Assembly: GCF_003725335.1 (NCBI RefSeq)
Contig: NZ_QIBY01000023.1
Coordinates: forward strand, 1-35,282
Source: Parvibacter caecicola
GTDB taxonomy: Bacteria; Actinomycetota; Coriobacteriia; Coriobacteriales; Eggerthellaceae
DNA length: 35,282 nt
Direction: 5' to 3'
Positions 16,164 to 25,695 of the stretch are shown here, piece after piece. The notes below the pieces were generated by a model. It was not told the origin of the DNA and made no database searches. It was given only the letters and a program-made list of their open reading frames with translations. Positions within the stretch are counted from its first letter, which is position 1. Each line of letters starts with the position of its first letter. The position numbers and the translations under genes were made by a program.

Positions 16164-16547
16164 CTAAAACTCCTCGCCCTCGCCAATGGTTTCTTCGGCG
16201 ATGGTTTGACGGGCCTTCTCCTGGGCTATGTACTTGCCCACGGTTTCAGCGGCGTCCACCGAACCGTCGCGCATGAAGCGCAGCTCCGGCGCCACCCGCC
16301 AGGAAAGCTTCTTGGCCATCAGCGAGCGAATGGCCCCCTTGGCCCCCTCGAACGCCGCCTCTACCGCCGGATAGCGATCGGGTTCGCAGGTGTAATACAC
16401 GTTGCACACGCTGCGGTCGTAGCTCACCTCGCAACCGGTGATCGTGACCAAATGCAGCCGCGGATCGGAAATGTCGAACAGGAGAATGGACGCGATAACC
16501 TCACGGGCCTGCTCGTTCACCTTTCGGTTGGAAGCACCTTGCTTCAT
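16164..16547 (-). CDS. rbfA: Ribosome-binding factor A
   Basis: Binds the free 30S subunit and helps the last steps of 16S rRNA maturation. The 127-residue protein has the KH-like fold pattern: basic N-terminus (NRKVNEQAREVIASIL), the DPRLHLVTITGCEVSYD segment and the C-terminal APELRFMRDGS motif, typical of the family. The ATG at 16545-16547 has AAAGGAGA upstream; a longer frame extends into the intergenic hairpin and is unlikely. It lies about 100 bases after infB, across a strong hairpin. Confidence 0.93.
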   Translation of the reverse strand: MKQGASNRKVNEQAREVIASILLFDISDPRLHLVTITGCEVSYDRSVCNVYYTCEPDRYPAVEAAFEGAKGAIRSLMAKKLSWRVAPELRFMRDGSVDAAETVGKYIAQEKARQTIAEETIGEGEEF

Positions 16548-16582
16548 GGCGGTCTCCTTTCGTAGGTTCCGCATTGAGTATA

Positions 16583-16616
16583 GCGCTCGCCCAGGGGCAA
16601 ACCCCCAGGCGAGCGC
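16583..16616 (-). terminator. Strong hairpin without U-tract between infB and rbfA
   Basis: GCGCTCGCC and GGCGAGCGC (9 perfect pairs, with CCCC/GGGG pairing possible inside the loop) form a stable stem-loop about 30 bases after the infB stop. No U-tract follows on the minus strand; instead TATACT appears. It may be an mRNA processing or stabilising element, or a partial terminator with a secondary promoter for rbfA. Confidence 0.4.
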
Positions 16617-16644
16617 GGCATGAACGCTATCGTTAACTGGCCGA

Positions 16645-19404
<2,760 letters not shown>

Positions 19405-19407
19405 TTA

Positions 19408-19713
19408 TCACTCCTCCGTTTCCCCATCGCCGCCAGAGGGGCAGCCGAAGAACTCTTCCATCAACTGTTCGTAACTCTCAGGCGCAATGGAGATGCGCAA
19501 AGCCCGTTCCAGCCTGCGGGTTTTGCAGGCCTTCTGCAGGCACTCCTTACTGCAAACGTAGGCGCCGCGCCCCGCCGCCCGTCCGGTGGCGTCGAAGGCC
19601 ACCTGGCCGGAAGCGGTGCGCACGAAACGGTGCAGCTGCCCCTTGCCCTCCTGCTTTCCGCAGCAGATGCAGGTGCGCTGCCGTTTCGGGGATTGTGCGC
19701 CGACGTTTGCCAT
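19408..19713 (-). CDS. rnpM: YlxR-family RNA-binding protein (RNase P modulator type)
   Basis: A 101-residue YlxR (DUF448) protein. Homologues bind RNA, and the Bacillus member has been described as a modulator of RNase P. The family signature is clear: [20 protein letters not shown] near the N-terminus and [15 protein letters not shown] around residues 50-65. There are four cysteines in two pairs (CICC and C..EC). It sits between nusA and infB, the usual position. The ATG has a TAAGG site that partly overlaps the nusA stop. Confidence 0.92.
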   Translation of the reverse strand: MANVGAQSPKRQRTCICCGKQEGKGQLHRFVRTASGQVAFDATGRAAGRGAYVCSKECLQKACKTRRLERALRISIAPESYEQLMEEFFGCPSGGDGETEE

Positions 19714-19722
19714 GGGTTAACC

Positions 19723-20925
19723 TTATTCCTCCTCGTCGGCGTGGATGCCGCAGAAGCGGCTTCCCTCGCGGGCGTGGTTGCGGCAACGGGTGCCGTCCTC
19801 GGCCACGTAGGCGCACAAGGTGTCGTCCTCATCGTCCTCATCGATGAGCATGTTCTCTTCCACCGGCGCGGAACCGGCGAAGCTCTGGGACTTGATGTCC
19901 ACGTGCCAGCCGGTGAGCCGGGCGGCCAGGCGGGCGTTCTGCCCCTCCTTGCCGATGGCCAGCGAAAGCTGATCGTCGGGCACGATGACGGTGGCGTAGT
20001 GGTTGTCCTCGTCGATGAGCACCTGCGACACGCGGGCCGGAGACAGGGCATTGGCCACGTAAACCGCCGGGTCGGCGCTCCAGGGAATCACGTCCACGCG
20101 CTCGTTGCGCAGCTCTTCCACCACCATGCGCACGCGGCTGCCCTTCGGCCCCACACAAGCGCCCACCGGATCGAGGTTCTCCTCGCGGGAGGCCACGGCC
20201 ACCTTCGAGCGGGCGCCGGGCTCGCGGGCCACCGACTTGATTTCCACCATGCCATCGTAAATCTCCGGCACTTCAATCTCGAACAGGCGGCGAATCAGAT
20301 CCGGGTGGGTGCGGCTCACCACGATAGCGGGCCGCGCCTGCTCACCGCGGGCGCGGGGGGCGTCGGCGCGGGGGTCGCGCACCTCCACGATAAGCACCTT
20401 CAGCCGCTGGTTGTGACGGTAGTGCTCGTTGGCGGGGCGCTCGTTGCGCTCGCCGGGGTTGCGCTTCTGGTCGTAATGGGGCAGTTCCGCCTCAACGCCG
20501 TCGCGAATCTTGATGATGGTGAAATCGGGGGTGCCCTGCAGCACGGTGCCGGTCACCAAATCACCGATACGGCCGGCGAACTCCTGGTAGATGTTCTGAC
20601 GGCCTGCTTCGCGCACCAGGGTGGCGATGACCCCTTTGGCATTCTGGGCGGCGATGCGGCTCACGTCGGCGGGAGTGACGTCGCGCTCTTCGAACTCGGC
20701 GTACTCGCCGGTCTCCGGGTCGGGCTCGCCCACCGGCACCAGCTCGTACACGTAAATCTTGCCGGTTTGGCGGTCGATGGTAACCGAAGCGTCCCACTCC
20801 AGGTCCAAAATGCGCTCATAGCTTTTGGCCAGCGACTGCTCCAGCCGCTCGATCAGGTAAAACTCGTCGATCTTGCGCTCATGGGCCAGCGCCTGAAGCG
20901 CCTCGATCAGTTCTGAAGAAGCCAC
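19723..20925 (-). CDS. nusA: Transcription termination/antitermination factor NusA with Cys/His tail
   Basis: Binds RNA polymerase and controls pausing, termination and antitermination. The 400-residue protein has the N-terminal polymerase-binding domain (1 to about 120), an S1 domain (about 130-200) and two KH domains (about 205-345; [18 protein letters not shown] and [18 protein letters not shown] are visible). There are no C-terminal acidic repeats of the E. coli kind. Instead an acidic run (DEDDEDD, 362-368) is followed by a Cys/His cluster: Cys371, Cys381, His384, Cys392, His395, which could bind zinc. The start is GTG, one base after the rimP stop, with AAAGGA upstream. Confidence 0.95.
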   Translation of the reverse strand: MASSELIEALQALAHERKIDEFYLIERLEQSLAKSYERILDLEWDASVTIDRQTGKIYVYELVPVGEPDPETGEYAEFEERDVTPADVSRIAAQNAKGVIATLVREAGRQNIYQEFAGRIGDLVTGTVLQGTPDFTIIKIRDGVEAELPHYDQKRNPGERNERPANEHYRHNQRLKVLIVEVRDPRADAPRARGEQARPAIVVSRTHPDLIRRLFEIEVPEIYDGMVEIKSVAREPGARSKVAVASREENLDPVGACVGPKGSRVRMVVEELRNERVDVIPWSADPAVYVANALSPARVSQVLIDEDNHYATVIVPDDQLSLAIGKEGQNARLAARLTGWHVDIKSQSFAGSAPVEENMLIDEDDEDDTLCAYVAEDGTRCRNHAREGSRFCGIHADEEE

Positions 20926-20926
20926 G

Positions 20927-21409
20927 TTAGTTCCTTTCCGATTTCTTGAAATCCACCTTGCCCACCGTATGGGCGCTCTTTATGCCGTTGATGGGAAGCG
21001 AAACCTGCGTTCCGTCCTCAAGGTTCACCAATACGTTTTCCCCCTCGATGCCCGCCAGCACGCCGCTGAAGCGGCTGCGGCCGTCCACCAGGGCGGTTTT
21101 CACCACCACGTCCTCGCCGGCGAAGCGGGCGAAGTGCTGGGGGGTGCGCAGCGGCCGGTCGATGCCCGGCGAGGACACCTCCAGCATGTAGGCGCCGGGG
21201 AACGGGTCGATGCGGTCCACCACATCGTTTATCCACGCCTGGGAAGCGCACAGCGTGTCAAAGCTAACGCCGCCGGGCGTGTCTATGTAAACCCGAATGG
21301 TGGGGGCCTTCTTGGCGCCGGTGACCTGGATGGTCACGATTTCGATGCCAGATGCCTCCGCTTGCGGCTCAAGCGCCTTGAGCAGCTTTGCCTCTACAGG
21401 GCTCAGCAC
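20927..21409 (-). CDS. rimP: Ribosome maturation factor RimP
   Basis: Assists assembly of the 30S subunit. The 160-residue protein has the RimP layout: N-terminal alpha/beta domain (LLKALEPQAEASGIEIVTIQV and the VYIDTPGGVSFDTLCASQAWIND-type core), the conserved YMLEVSSPGIDRPL motif near residue 83-97, and a C-terminal SH3-like domain. The start is GTG (21407-21409) with AAGGAGG 8 bases upstream. It opens the eight-gene operon and follows a leader of roughly 100 bases that contains the attenuator-like hairpin. Confidence 0.94.
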   Translation of the reverse strand: MLSPVEAKLLKALEPQAEASGIEIVTIQVTGAKKAPTIRVYIDTPGGVSFDTLCASQAWINDVVDRIDPFPGAYMLEVSSPGIDRPLRTPQHFARFAGEDVVVKTALVDGRSRFSGVLAGIEGENVLVNLEDGTQVSLPINGIKSAHTVGKVDFKKSERN

Positions 21410-21431
21410 ACCTCTCGCCTCCTTCGCGTTT

Positions 21432-21489
21432 GCCCACTTTCCCTCTTAAAAAAAGAAAGCGGGCAAAACCCACTTTCCGCAGAGAAAGT
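21432..21489 (-). promoter_or_regulatory. Candidate transcription attenuator in the rimP-nusA leader
   Basis: On the minus strand GAAAGTGGG (21477-21469) pairs with CCCGCTTTC (21463-21455) across TTTTG, nine pairs with one G-U, followed at once by seven U (21454-21448): a textbook intrinsic terminator placed before the first gene. An upstream ACTTTC (21489-21484) can pair with the first six bases of the same 5' arm and so compete as an antiterminator. A further GGGAAAGTGGGC copy (21443-21432) can also pair with the 3' arm. Confidence 0.7.
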
Positions 21490-21520
21490 ATGTCCAATAA
21501 ACCTAAACGAACGAGATAAC

Positions 21521-21549
21521 TATATAGCACAAGTGCACCGTTTTTCCAA
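21521..21549 (-). promoter_or_regulatory. Promoter of the rimP-nusA-infB-ribF operon
   Basis: Minus-strand TTGGAA (21549-21544) and TATATA (21526-21521) are 17 bases apart. Transcription would start near 21514, giving a leader of about 105 bases before the rimP GTG. Confidence 0.6.
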
Positions 21550-21621
21550 GTGCGCAGCCGCTACCCCGCCACAACCCGTCCATCAGCTGCGGCAAACGGC
21601 CGCGAAACCACCTTGCGCAGC

Positions 21622-21649
21622 AAAAAGGCCAGAGGAAACTCTGGCCTTT
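21622..21649 (-). terminator. Intrinsic terminator after tRNA-Val(CAC)
   Basis: An 11-base-pair perfect stem (AAAGGCCAGAG / CTCTGGCCTTT, loop TTTC on the minus strand) runs into TTTTT, 8 bases after the tRNA 3' end. Confidence 0.85.
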
Positions 21650-21656
21650 GAATTCA

Positions 21657-21731
21657 TGGTGGTCGCTACAGGATTTGAACCTGTGACCCCCGCCGTGTGA
21701 AGGCGATGCTCTCCCGCTGAGCCAAGCGACC
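21657..21731 (-). tRNA. tRNA-Val (anticodon CAC)
   Basis: 75 bases including an encoded CCA. The acceptor arms GGTCGCT / GCGACC pair, the anticodon loop is TTCACAC giving CAC, and the T-loop GTTCAAATC is standard. It reads the GUG codon. A TTGCCA box (21785-21780) upstream may be its -35 element, but the -10 is poor. Confidence 0.95.
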
Positions 21732-21805
21732 GAATGGGTACTGCCGAAGCAGCGATTAATTAGTCTAACAAAGCATCAGTGGCAATGCAAGACAAATTTT
21801 TCAAA

Positions 21806-21880
21806 TGGTGGGCCCAGCAGGATTCGAACCTACAACCAAGGGATTATGAGTCCCCTGCTCCACCGTTGAGCTATAGGCCC
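21806..21880 (-). tRNA. tRNA with CAT anticodon, probably tRNA-Ile2, possibly elongator tRNA-Met
   Basis: 75 bases including encoded CCA. The acceptor GGGCCTA / TGGGCCC pairs fully with one G-U. The anticodon loop CTCATAA gives CAT. The body, GGACTCATAATCCCTTGG in the anticodon arm and CTATAGCTCA in the D-arm, resembles tRNA-Ile2, in which C34 is changed to lysidine to read AUA. The initiator type is unlikely because the three G-C pairs at the base of the anticodon stem are absent. Confidence 0.9.
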
Positions 21881-21893
21881 ACACAGCTTTGGT

Positions 21894-21921
21894 ATTGTAA
21901 ATCATCCGCGGCCGCGCGCAA
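21894..21921 (-). promoter_or_regulatory. Promoter of the CAT-anticodon tRNA
   Basis: Minus-strand TTGCGC (21921-21916) and TACAAT (21899-21894), 16 bases apart, lie just ahead of the tRNA 5' end. The same TTGCGC -35 occurs at tRNA-Gly copy 2. Confidence 0.55.
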
Positions 21922-21978
21922 TCCTCAATCCCCCAAAGCCCACAAAATGGCGGGCGATCCGCCCGAAGGCCTCAGGGC

Positions 21979-22488
21979 CTACTTCATGTTGAAGCTGTCA
22001 ACGATGCCGTTGAACTGGCTTTCCACCTCAGGCGATGCGCCGTCGGGAATCTCGGCCACCATGGCGGCCGCCAGCGTCTCGCCATCTTCGCCGGCCACCA
22101 GATAAGCGGTATAGTCAAAGCCGTCGGCGTTCTGGGAAAGCTTCAACCCCTCATGGCCGTCCACCGTGGTTTCGCTCACCGTGCCCACGAACGACCCCTG
22201 CAGCGTACGCTGGTAGTCCCCGATGGTCATGCCCGACTTGCTCAAATCGGAAACCGCCACGAAACCGCCGCTGCCGTTTTGGGGAGAGACCACCTTCGCC
22301 GAGGAACCCTCTATGCCCAGCAGGGCCCCTTGGGTCATGTCGGACTGCACCCAGGTGGCGGGGTAGTCCAGCGAAGCCGAACCCACCTGCAGCACTTCCG
22401 TGCCGGCAGGGGCACCGGTGCAGCCGAAAGCGCACAGCGCCAGGCCCATGCCGGCCAAACCCAGAATAATCTTGCGCATCATCGCCAT
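21979..22488 (-). CDS. Putative lipoprotein, function unknown
   Basis: A 169-residue protein with a basic-hydrophobic signal (MAMMRKIILGLAGMGLALCA) ending in AFGC, a plausible but imperfect lipobox with Cys23 as the lipidated residue. The mature part is a small soluble domain of alternating strands and helices, with LDYPATWVQSDM near the start and a C-terminal VESQFNGIVDSFNMK. This pattern (a protein that fits a stress or substrate-independent PsbP/LpqN-like outline) is common in actinobacterial lipoproteins, but I do not assign a family. The ATG at 22486-22488 has AAAGGA 5 bases upstream. It lies alone between trpS and the tRNA pair. Confidence 0.75.
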   Translation of the reverse strand: MAMMRKIILGLAGMGLALCAFGCTGAPAGTEVLQVGSASLDYPATWVQSDMTQGALLGIEGSSAKVVSPQNGSGGFVAVSDLSKSGMTIGDYQRTLQGSFVGTVSETTVDGHEGLKLSQNADGFDYTAYLVAGEDGETLAAAMVAEIPDGASPEVESQFNGIVDSFNMK

Positions 22489-22527
22489 CGCGTCCTTTCG
22501 CAATACCCCCGTCGCGCATCATCGCCA
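22474..22527. repeat. 14-base direct repeat at the lipoprotein start
   Basis: GCGCATCATCGCCA occurs at 22474-22487, inside the first codons of the lipoprotein (as ATGGCGATGATGCGC), and again at 22514-22527, 40 bases upstream. The upstream copy offers ATG codons out of frame. Confidence 0.6.
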
Positions 22528-22698
22528 GCGCGGGCCGCCATCCTCGCGGCTGGGGGATGTTTTCAGCGCAAGTATAGGTAGCAAAGGGCGCGGCGGCCGG
22601 CGGCACGAGGCAATCGCCAAGCTTTTCCAACCGACCCGTTGAGGGCGGGACACCTTTCTACCCGCCCCGTAAACTGAGGCCCACTGAATCGCCACAAA

Positions 22699-22731
22699 AC
22701 GCAAAAGCCCTGGCCGCAAAGCCAGGGCTTT
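22699..22731 (-). terminator. Intrinsic terminator after trpS
   Basis: AAAGCCCTGGC and GCCAGGGCTTT form an 11-base-pair perfect stem with a six-base loop; the minus strand then reads TTTTGCG. It lies about 35 bases after the trpS stop. Confidence 0.8.
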
Positions 22732-22764
22732 GAAATCAGCGACGGGAAGCAGCGCTTGGGGCGC

Positions 22765-23811
22765 CTAGTACACCATCCCCATGGCCTCGCGCACCTCTTG
22801 CAAAGTGGCGTCGGCGATGGCGTTGGCGCGACGGTTACCCTCGTGCAGCACCTCGCGGATGAACTCCGGTTTCTGCTCCAGTTCGGCGCGGCGCTCGCGG
22901 ATGGGGGCCAGATAGCCATTCACGCTTTCGGTGACGTAGCGCTTCAGCGCTCCGGCGCCGTCGTTGCCGATCTCGGCCGCGATGTCCTCCTCGCGCCGAC
23001 CGGTGGTGAGCGCCGCCGTGGTGAGCAGGGCCGACACGCCGGGGCGATTCTCCTTGTCAAAGGTGATGAAGCGCTCGGAGTCGGTCTGCGACTTCTTAAT
23101 CAGCTTCGCCGTCTCCTCGGCAGTGGCGGAAAGGGCGATGGCGTTGCCGTAGGACTTCGACATCTTGCGGCCGTCCAGACCCGGGATTTCCACTGCGTCG
23201 GTGAGCAGGCCCACCGGCTCGGGAAACACCTGGCCGTAGTGCTCGTTGAAGCGGCGGGCGATCTGGCGCGTCTGCTCGATGTGGGGCAGCTGGTCTTTGC
23301 CCACCGGCACGATGGTGCCCTTGCAGAACAGGATATCGCAGGCCTGGTGCACCGGGTAGGTGAGCAAAAGCCCGGTGAGGGCATGGCCCGACGCCTCCTG
23401 CTCGGATTTCACCGTGGGGTTGCGCAACAGCTCCGCCTCGGTCACCAGCGAAAGGAACGGCAGCATCAGCTGATTTAGGGCCGGCACGGCGGAGTGGTTG
23501 AAGATGATGGTCTTCTCGGGGTCGATGCCGCAGGCCAGGTAATCGATCACCATGTTGTGCACGTTGTCGGCAATGTGCTCGGTGTTGTCGCGGTCGGTGA
23601 TCACCTGGTAATCGGCCACCAAGATAAGGGAAGGCACCCCCATGTCCTGCAGCTTCACCCGCTCGATGATGGTGCCGAAGTAATGGCCCATGTGCAACCG
23701 GCCCGTGGGGCGGTCGCCGGAGAGCATGGTGAACTTCTCGGGGTGAACCGCCAACTGCGCCCGCGCCTCATCGCTCATGCGCTTGCTGGCAAGGAAGGTA
23801 TCGCTGCTCAT
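22765..23811 (-). CDS. trpS: Tryptophanyl-tRNA synthetase
   Basis: Charges tRNA-Trp with tryptophan. The 348-residue protein is a class I synthetase: the HIGH motif appears as HMGHYFG (after SGDRPTGRL, the usual TrpRS context) and the KMSKS loop as GRKMSKSYGN. Length is normal for the bacterial family. The ATG at 23809-23811 has a GAGGGA site. The leader holds a CTGCCC-CGAA-GGGCAG hairpin (23856-23871), and no T-box is apparent. It follows the tRNA-Lys terminator and has its own terminator. Confidence 0.95.
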   Translation of the reverse strand: MSSDTFLASKRMSDEARAQLAVHPEKFTMLSGDRPTGRLHMGHYFGTIIERVKLQDMGVPSLILVADYQVITDRDNTEHIADNVHNMVIDYLACGIDPEKTIIFNHSAVPALNQLMLPFLSLVTEAELLRNPTVKSEQEASGHALTGLLLTYPVHQACDILFCKGTIVPVGKDQLPHIEQTRQIARRFNEHYGQVFPEPVGLLTDAVEIPGLDGRKMSKSYGNAIALSATAEETAKLIKKSQTDSERFITFDKENRPGVSALLTTAALTTGRREEDIAAEIGNDGAGALKRYVTESVNGYLAPIRERRAELEQKPEFIREVLHEGNRRANAIADATLQEVREAMGMVY

Positions 23812-23876
23812 GGGTTCCCTCTCTCAAATCTGAAGGCGCCGCCTTTTGCCAACGGCTGCCCTTCGGGGCAGGTAAC

Positions 23877-23908
23877 AAAAAAGGCCAGGAGCGCGTAGCT
23901 TCTGGCCT
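23877..23908 (-). terminator. Intrinsic terminator after tRNA-Lys
   Basis: AGGCCAG and CTGGCCT pair across a 13-base loop that holds a small inner stem, and TTTTTT follows on the minus strand. It starts 10 bases after the tRNA. Confidence 0.8.
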
Positions 23909-23917
23909 CGTGTTTCG

Positions 23918-23993
23918 TGGTGCACCATGAAGGACTCGAACCTTCGACCTTGGGATTAAGAGTCCCCTGCTCTACCAACTAAGCTAATGGTGC
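23918..23993 (-). tRNA. tRNA-Lys (anticodon CTT)
   Basis: 76 bases with encoded CCA. The acceptor GCACCAT / ATGGTGC pairs fully, the anticodon loop CTCTTAA gives CTT, and the T-loop GTTCGAGTC is standard. Confidence 0.95.
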
Positions 23994-24019
23994 ATGTGCT
24001 TTGCGCAAAGCGCCTTGAT

Positions 24020-24048
24020 ATATTAGGCGAAGCATCTTTCCAATGCAA
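24020..24048 (-). promoter_or_regulatory. Promoter of tRNA-Lys
   Basis: Minus-strand TTGCAT (24048-24043) and TAATAT (24025-24020) are 17 bases apart and about 27 bases ahead of the tRNA 5' end. Confidence 0.65.
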
Positions 24049-24070
24049 GACCCATTTTCAAAAGGCGCGC

Positions 24071-24148
24071 TGGGGTGGCTAATCGGACTCGAACCGACGA
24101 CCTCCAGAGCCACAATCTGGCGTTCTAGCCAACTGAACTATAGCCACC
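24071..24148 (-). tRNA. tRNA-His (anticodon GTG)
   Basis: The anticodon loop TTGTGGC gives GTG. The acceptor GTGGCTA / TAGCCAC pairs fully. As expected for tRNA-His, an extra G at -1 (complement of 24148) faces C73, and CCA is encoded. Coordinates include G-1. No terminator separates it from the tRNA-Lys promoter, so it may read through. Confidence 0.95.
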
Positions 24149-24162
24149 AAGCGCAAGGCAGA

Positions 24163-24191
24163 ATTATAGGACAGCAATTTGGCCAACACAA
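24163..24191 (-). promoter_or_regulatory. Promoter of tRNA-His
   Basis: A perfect minus-strand TATAAT (24168-24163) lies 17 bases after TTGTGT (24191-24186), with the -10 box only about 15 bases ahead of the tRNA. Confidence 0.6.
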
Positions 24192-24265
24192 GAGAAATTT
24201 GCCGCCCGGACACTTTTGCGTAAATTAAGGGGCGAATGGCGAAAAAATATTTTCCCGGTTTTATG

Positions 24266-24316
24266 TTGACGACTGTGCATAGGTGTGCATATACTGTGCA
24301 TGTAGCGTATATACAC
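24266..24316 (+). promoter_or_regulatory. Promoter and operator of the GntR-ABC cassette
   Basis: TTGACG (24266-24271) and TATACT (24290-24295) are 18 bases apart. Three copies of TGTGCAT start at 24274, 24284 and 24295, spaced 10 and 11 bases, so they lie on one face of the helix across the promoter. GTGTGCATATAC (24283-24294) and GTATATACAC (24307-24316) also form an imperfect inverted repeat. The encoded GntR protein is the likely binder. Confidence 0.65.
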
Positions 24317-24323
24317 TATTCAC

Positions 24324-24374
24324 GGTTTCACCCCTGCGGGACGCCAAAGCGGTGAAACCACCCCCCCCCGGTGG
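24324..24374 (+). promoter_or_regulatory. Leader hairpin and nine-C tract before gntR
   Basis: GGTTTCACC (24324-24332) pairs perfectly with GGTGAAACC (24351-24359). Immediately after, nine C in a row (24361-24369) are flanked by CCACC and GGTGG, which can form a second stem. The homopolymer is prone to slippage in the cell or in sequencing. Confidence 0.5.
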
Positions 24375-24404
24375 CCCTGAGCCGCCGCGAAGGAAAGAGG
24401 CACT

Positions 24405-24776
24405 TTGGACATCGTAATATCAAACGGAAGCAGCAAGCCCATCTATGAGCAGATCGTCGATCAGATCAAAGCCGCCATCGTGAGCGGAACCCTGACCGAA
24501 GGAGAGCCCCTTCCCTCCATCCGAGCGCTGGCCGGCGACCTTCGCATCAGTGTGATAACCACCAAACGGGCCTACGCCGAACTGGAAGAGGCCGGTTTCG
24601 TAAACACGGTGCAGGGAAAAGGGTCGTTTGTGGCCGGCGGCAACTTGGAGCTGCTGAGAGAAGAGCGGATGCGGCAAGTTGAGGAGCTGCTGGGGCGGGC
24701 GGTCAAGGAAGCCCGAGCGGCCGGCATTCCCGCCGATGAGGTTCGGGAAATGTTCGAACTGGTACTGGAAGACTAG
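24405..24776 (+). CDS. GntR-family (YtrA-type) transcriptional regulator
   Basis: A 123-residue repressor with an N-terminal winged helix-turn-helix (residues 10-77; KPIYEQIVDQIKAAIVSG, LPSIRALAGDLRISVITTKR and VQGKGSFVA are diagnostic) and only a short C-terminal helical tail (about 80-123), as in the YtrA subfamily, which lacks a large ligand domain. The start is a TTG with an AGAGG site; there is no nearby ATG. YtrA-type regulators usually repress the ABC genes that follow them, often in response to cell-envelope-active compounds. The ATPase gene follows after 34 bases. Confidence 0.9.
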   Translation: MDIVISNGSSKPIYEQIVDQIKAAIVSGTLTEGEPLPSIRALAGDLRISVITTKRAYAELEEAGFVNTVQGKGSFVAGGNLELLREERMRQVEELLGRAVKEARAAGIPADEVREMFELVLED

Positions 24777-24810
24777 CCACCGGCCAGCGGCCTGAAGGAG
24801 AAAGCGAATC

Positions 24811-25695
24811 ATGAACCACTTGATAAAGATAGAGAATCTGGAAAAGCACTACGACGGCTTTTCCCTGGCGAAGGTGAACCTCGCGGTAGAGCCCGGCACC
24901 GTGGTGGGCTTCATCGGCTCGAACGGCGCCGGGAAAACCACCACCATCAAAGCGATGCTGGGGCTCATCGGCGCAGACGGCGGCTCCATCGAACTTCTGG
25001 GACAGACGGTGAAGGTGAACTCCCCCATCATCGACCAGCTGAAAAGCCAAATAGGCATCGTGCTGGACACCTGCGCCTTCCCCTCCACGCTGCGGGTGAA
25101 GGACGCAGGCAGGCTGGGGCGCATCGCCTACCCCCAATGGGACAGCCCCCTGTTCGAACAGCTGCGGGGGCAGTTCTGCCTCCCCGAAGGCAAGAAGATA
25201 TCCGAGCTGTCCCGCGGCATGGGCATGAAGCTCACCCTGGCCTTCGCGCTGGCCCACCATCCGCGCCTTTTGGTGCTGGACGAGGCCACCGCGGGGCTGG
25301 ACCCCATGGCCCGCGACGAAGTGCTCGACATCCTGCGCCAGTTCATGGAGCAAGAGGGCCACGGCATCCTAATGTCCACCCATATCACCTCTGATTTGGA
25401 GAAGATCGCCGACAAGGTGGTATGCATCGACGAGGGGCGCATTGTGTTCGACCTGGACAAGGACGCCATCTCCGATCAAGCCGCCATCGGCCGCTGCCGC
25501 AAGCAGGATTTCGAAGCCATCGCCGCCTCCGGCTTCTTCCCCGCCGGCGAAATGCGCTTCCAAAGCCACGGCTTCGGCACCGATGTGCTGGTGCCCGACC
25601 GCTTTGCCTTCGCCCGCCAATTCCCCGATGTAGCGCTGGACCGCATCAGCATCGAAGAGTACATGACCCTCGTCCTGAAAGGGGAAACCCGATGA
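24811..25695 (+). CDS. ABC transporter ATP-binding protein
   Basis: A 294-residue ATPase that would power the adjacent permease. Walker A GSNGAGKTT (36-44), signature LSRGM (133-137, variant of LSGGQ), Walker B LLVLDE (153-158) and switch His191 are present. A C-terminal part of about 85 residues after the ATPase core resembles BcrA/YtrB-type subunits. The ATG has AAGGAG 9 bases upstream. Its stop overlaps the permease ATG (ATGA). The substrate is unknown; peptide antibiotics or other envelope-active molecules are a guess from family context. Confidence 0.92.
   Translation: MNHLIKIENLEKHYDGFSLAKVNLAVEPGTVVGFIGSNGAGKTTTIKAMLGLIGADGGSIELLGQTVKVNSPIIDQLKSQIGIVLDTCAFPSTLRVKDAGRLGRIAYPQWDSPLFEQLRGQFCLPEGKKISELSRGMGMKLTLAFALAHHPRLLVLDEATAGLDPMARDEVLDILRQFMEQEGHGILMSTHITSDLEKIADKVVCIDEGRIVFDLDKDAISDQAAIGRCRKQDFEAIAASGFFPAGEMRFQSHGFGTDVLVPDRFAFARQFPDVALDRISIEEYMTLVLKGETR

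Noticed and set aside
13955-16276. A 773-codon antisense frame opposite ribF-truB-nrnA
   Set aside because: Shadow of three confidently identified genes.
23812-23876. T-box riboswitch ahead of trpS
   Set aside because: The space between the tRNA-Lys terminator and trpS is too short and lacks a specifier loop or T-box sequence.
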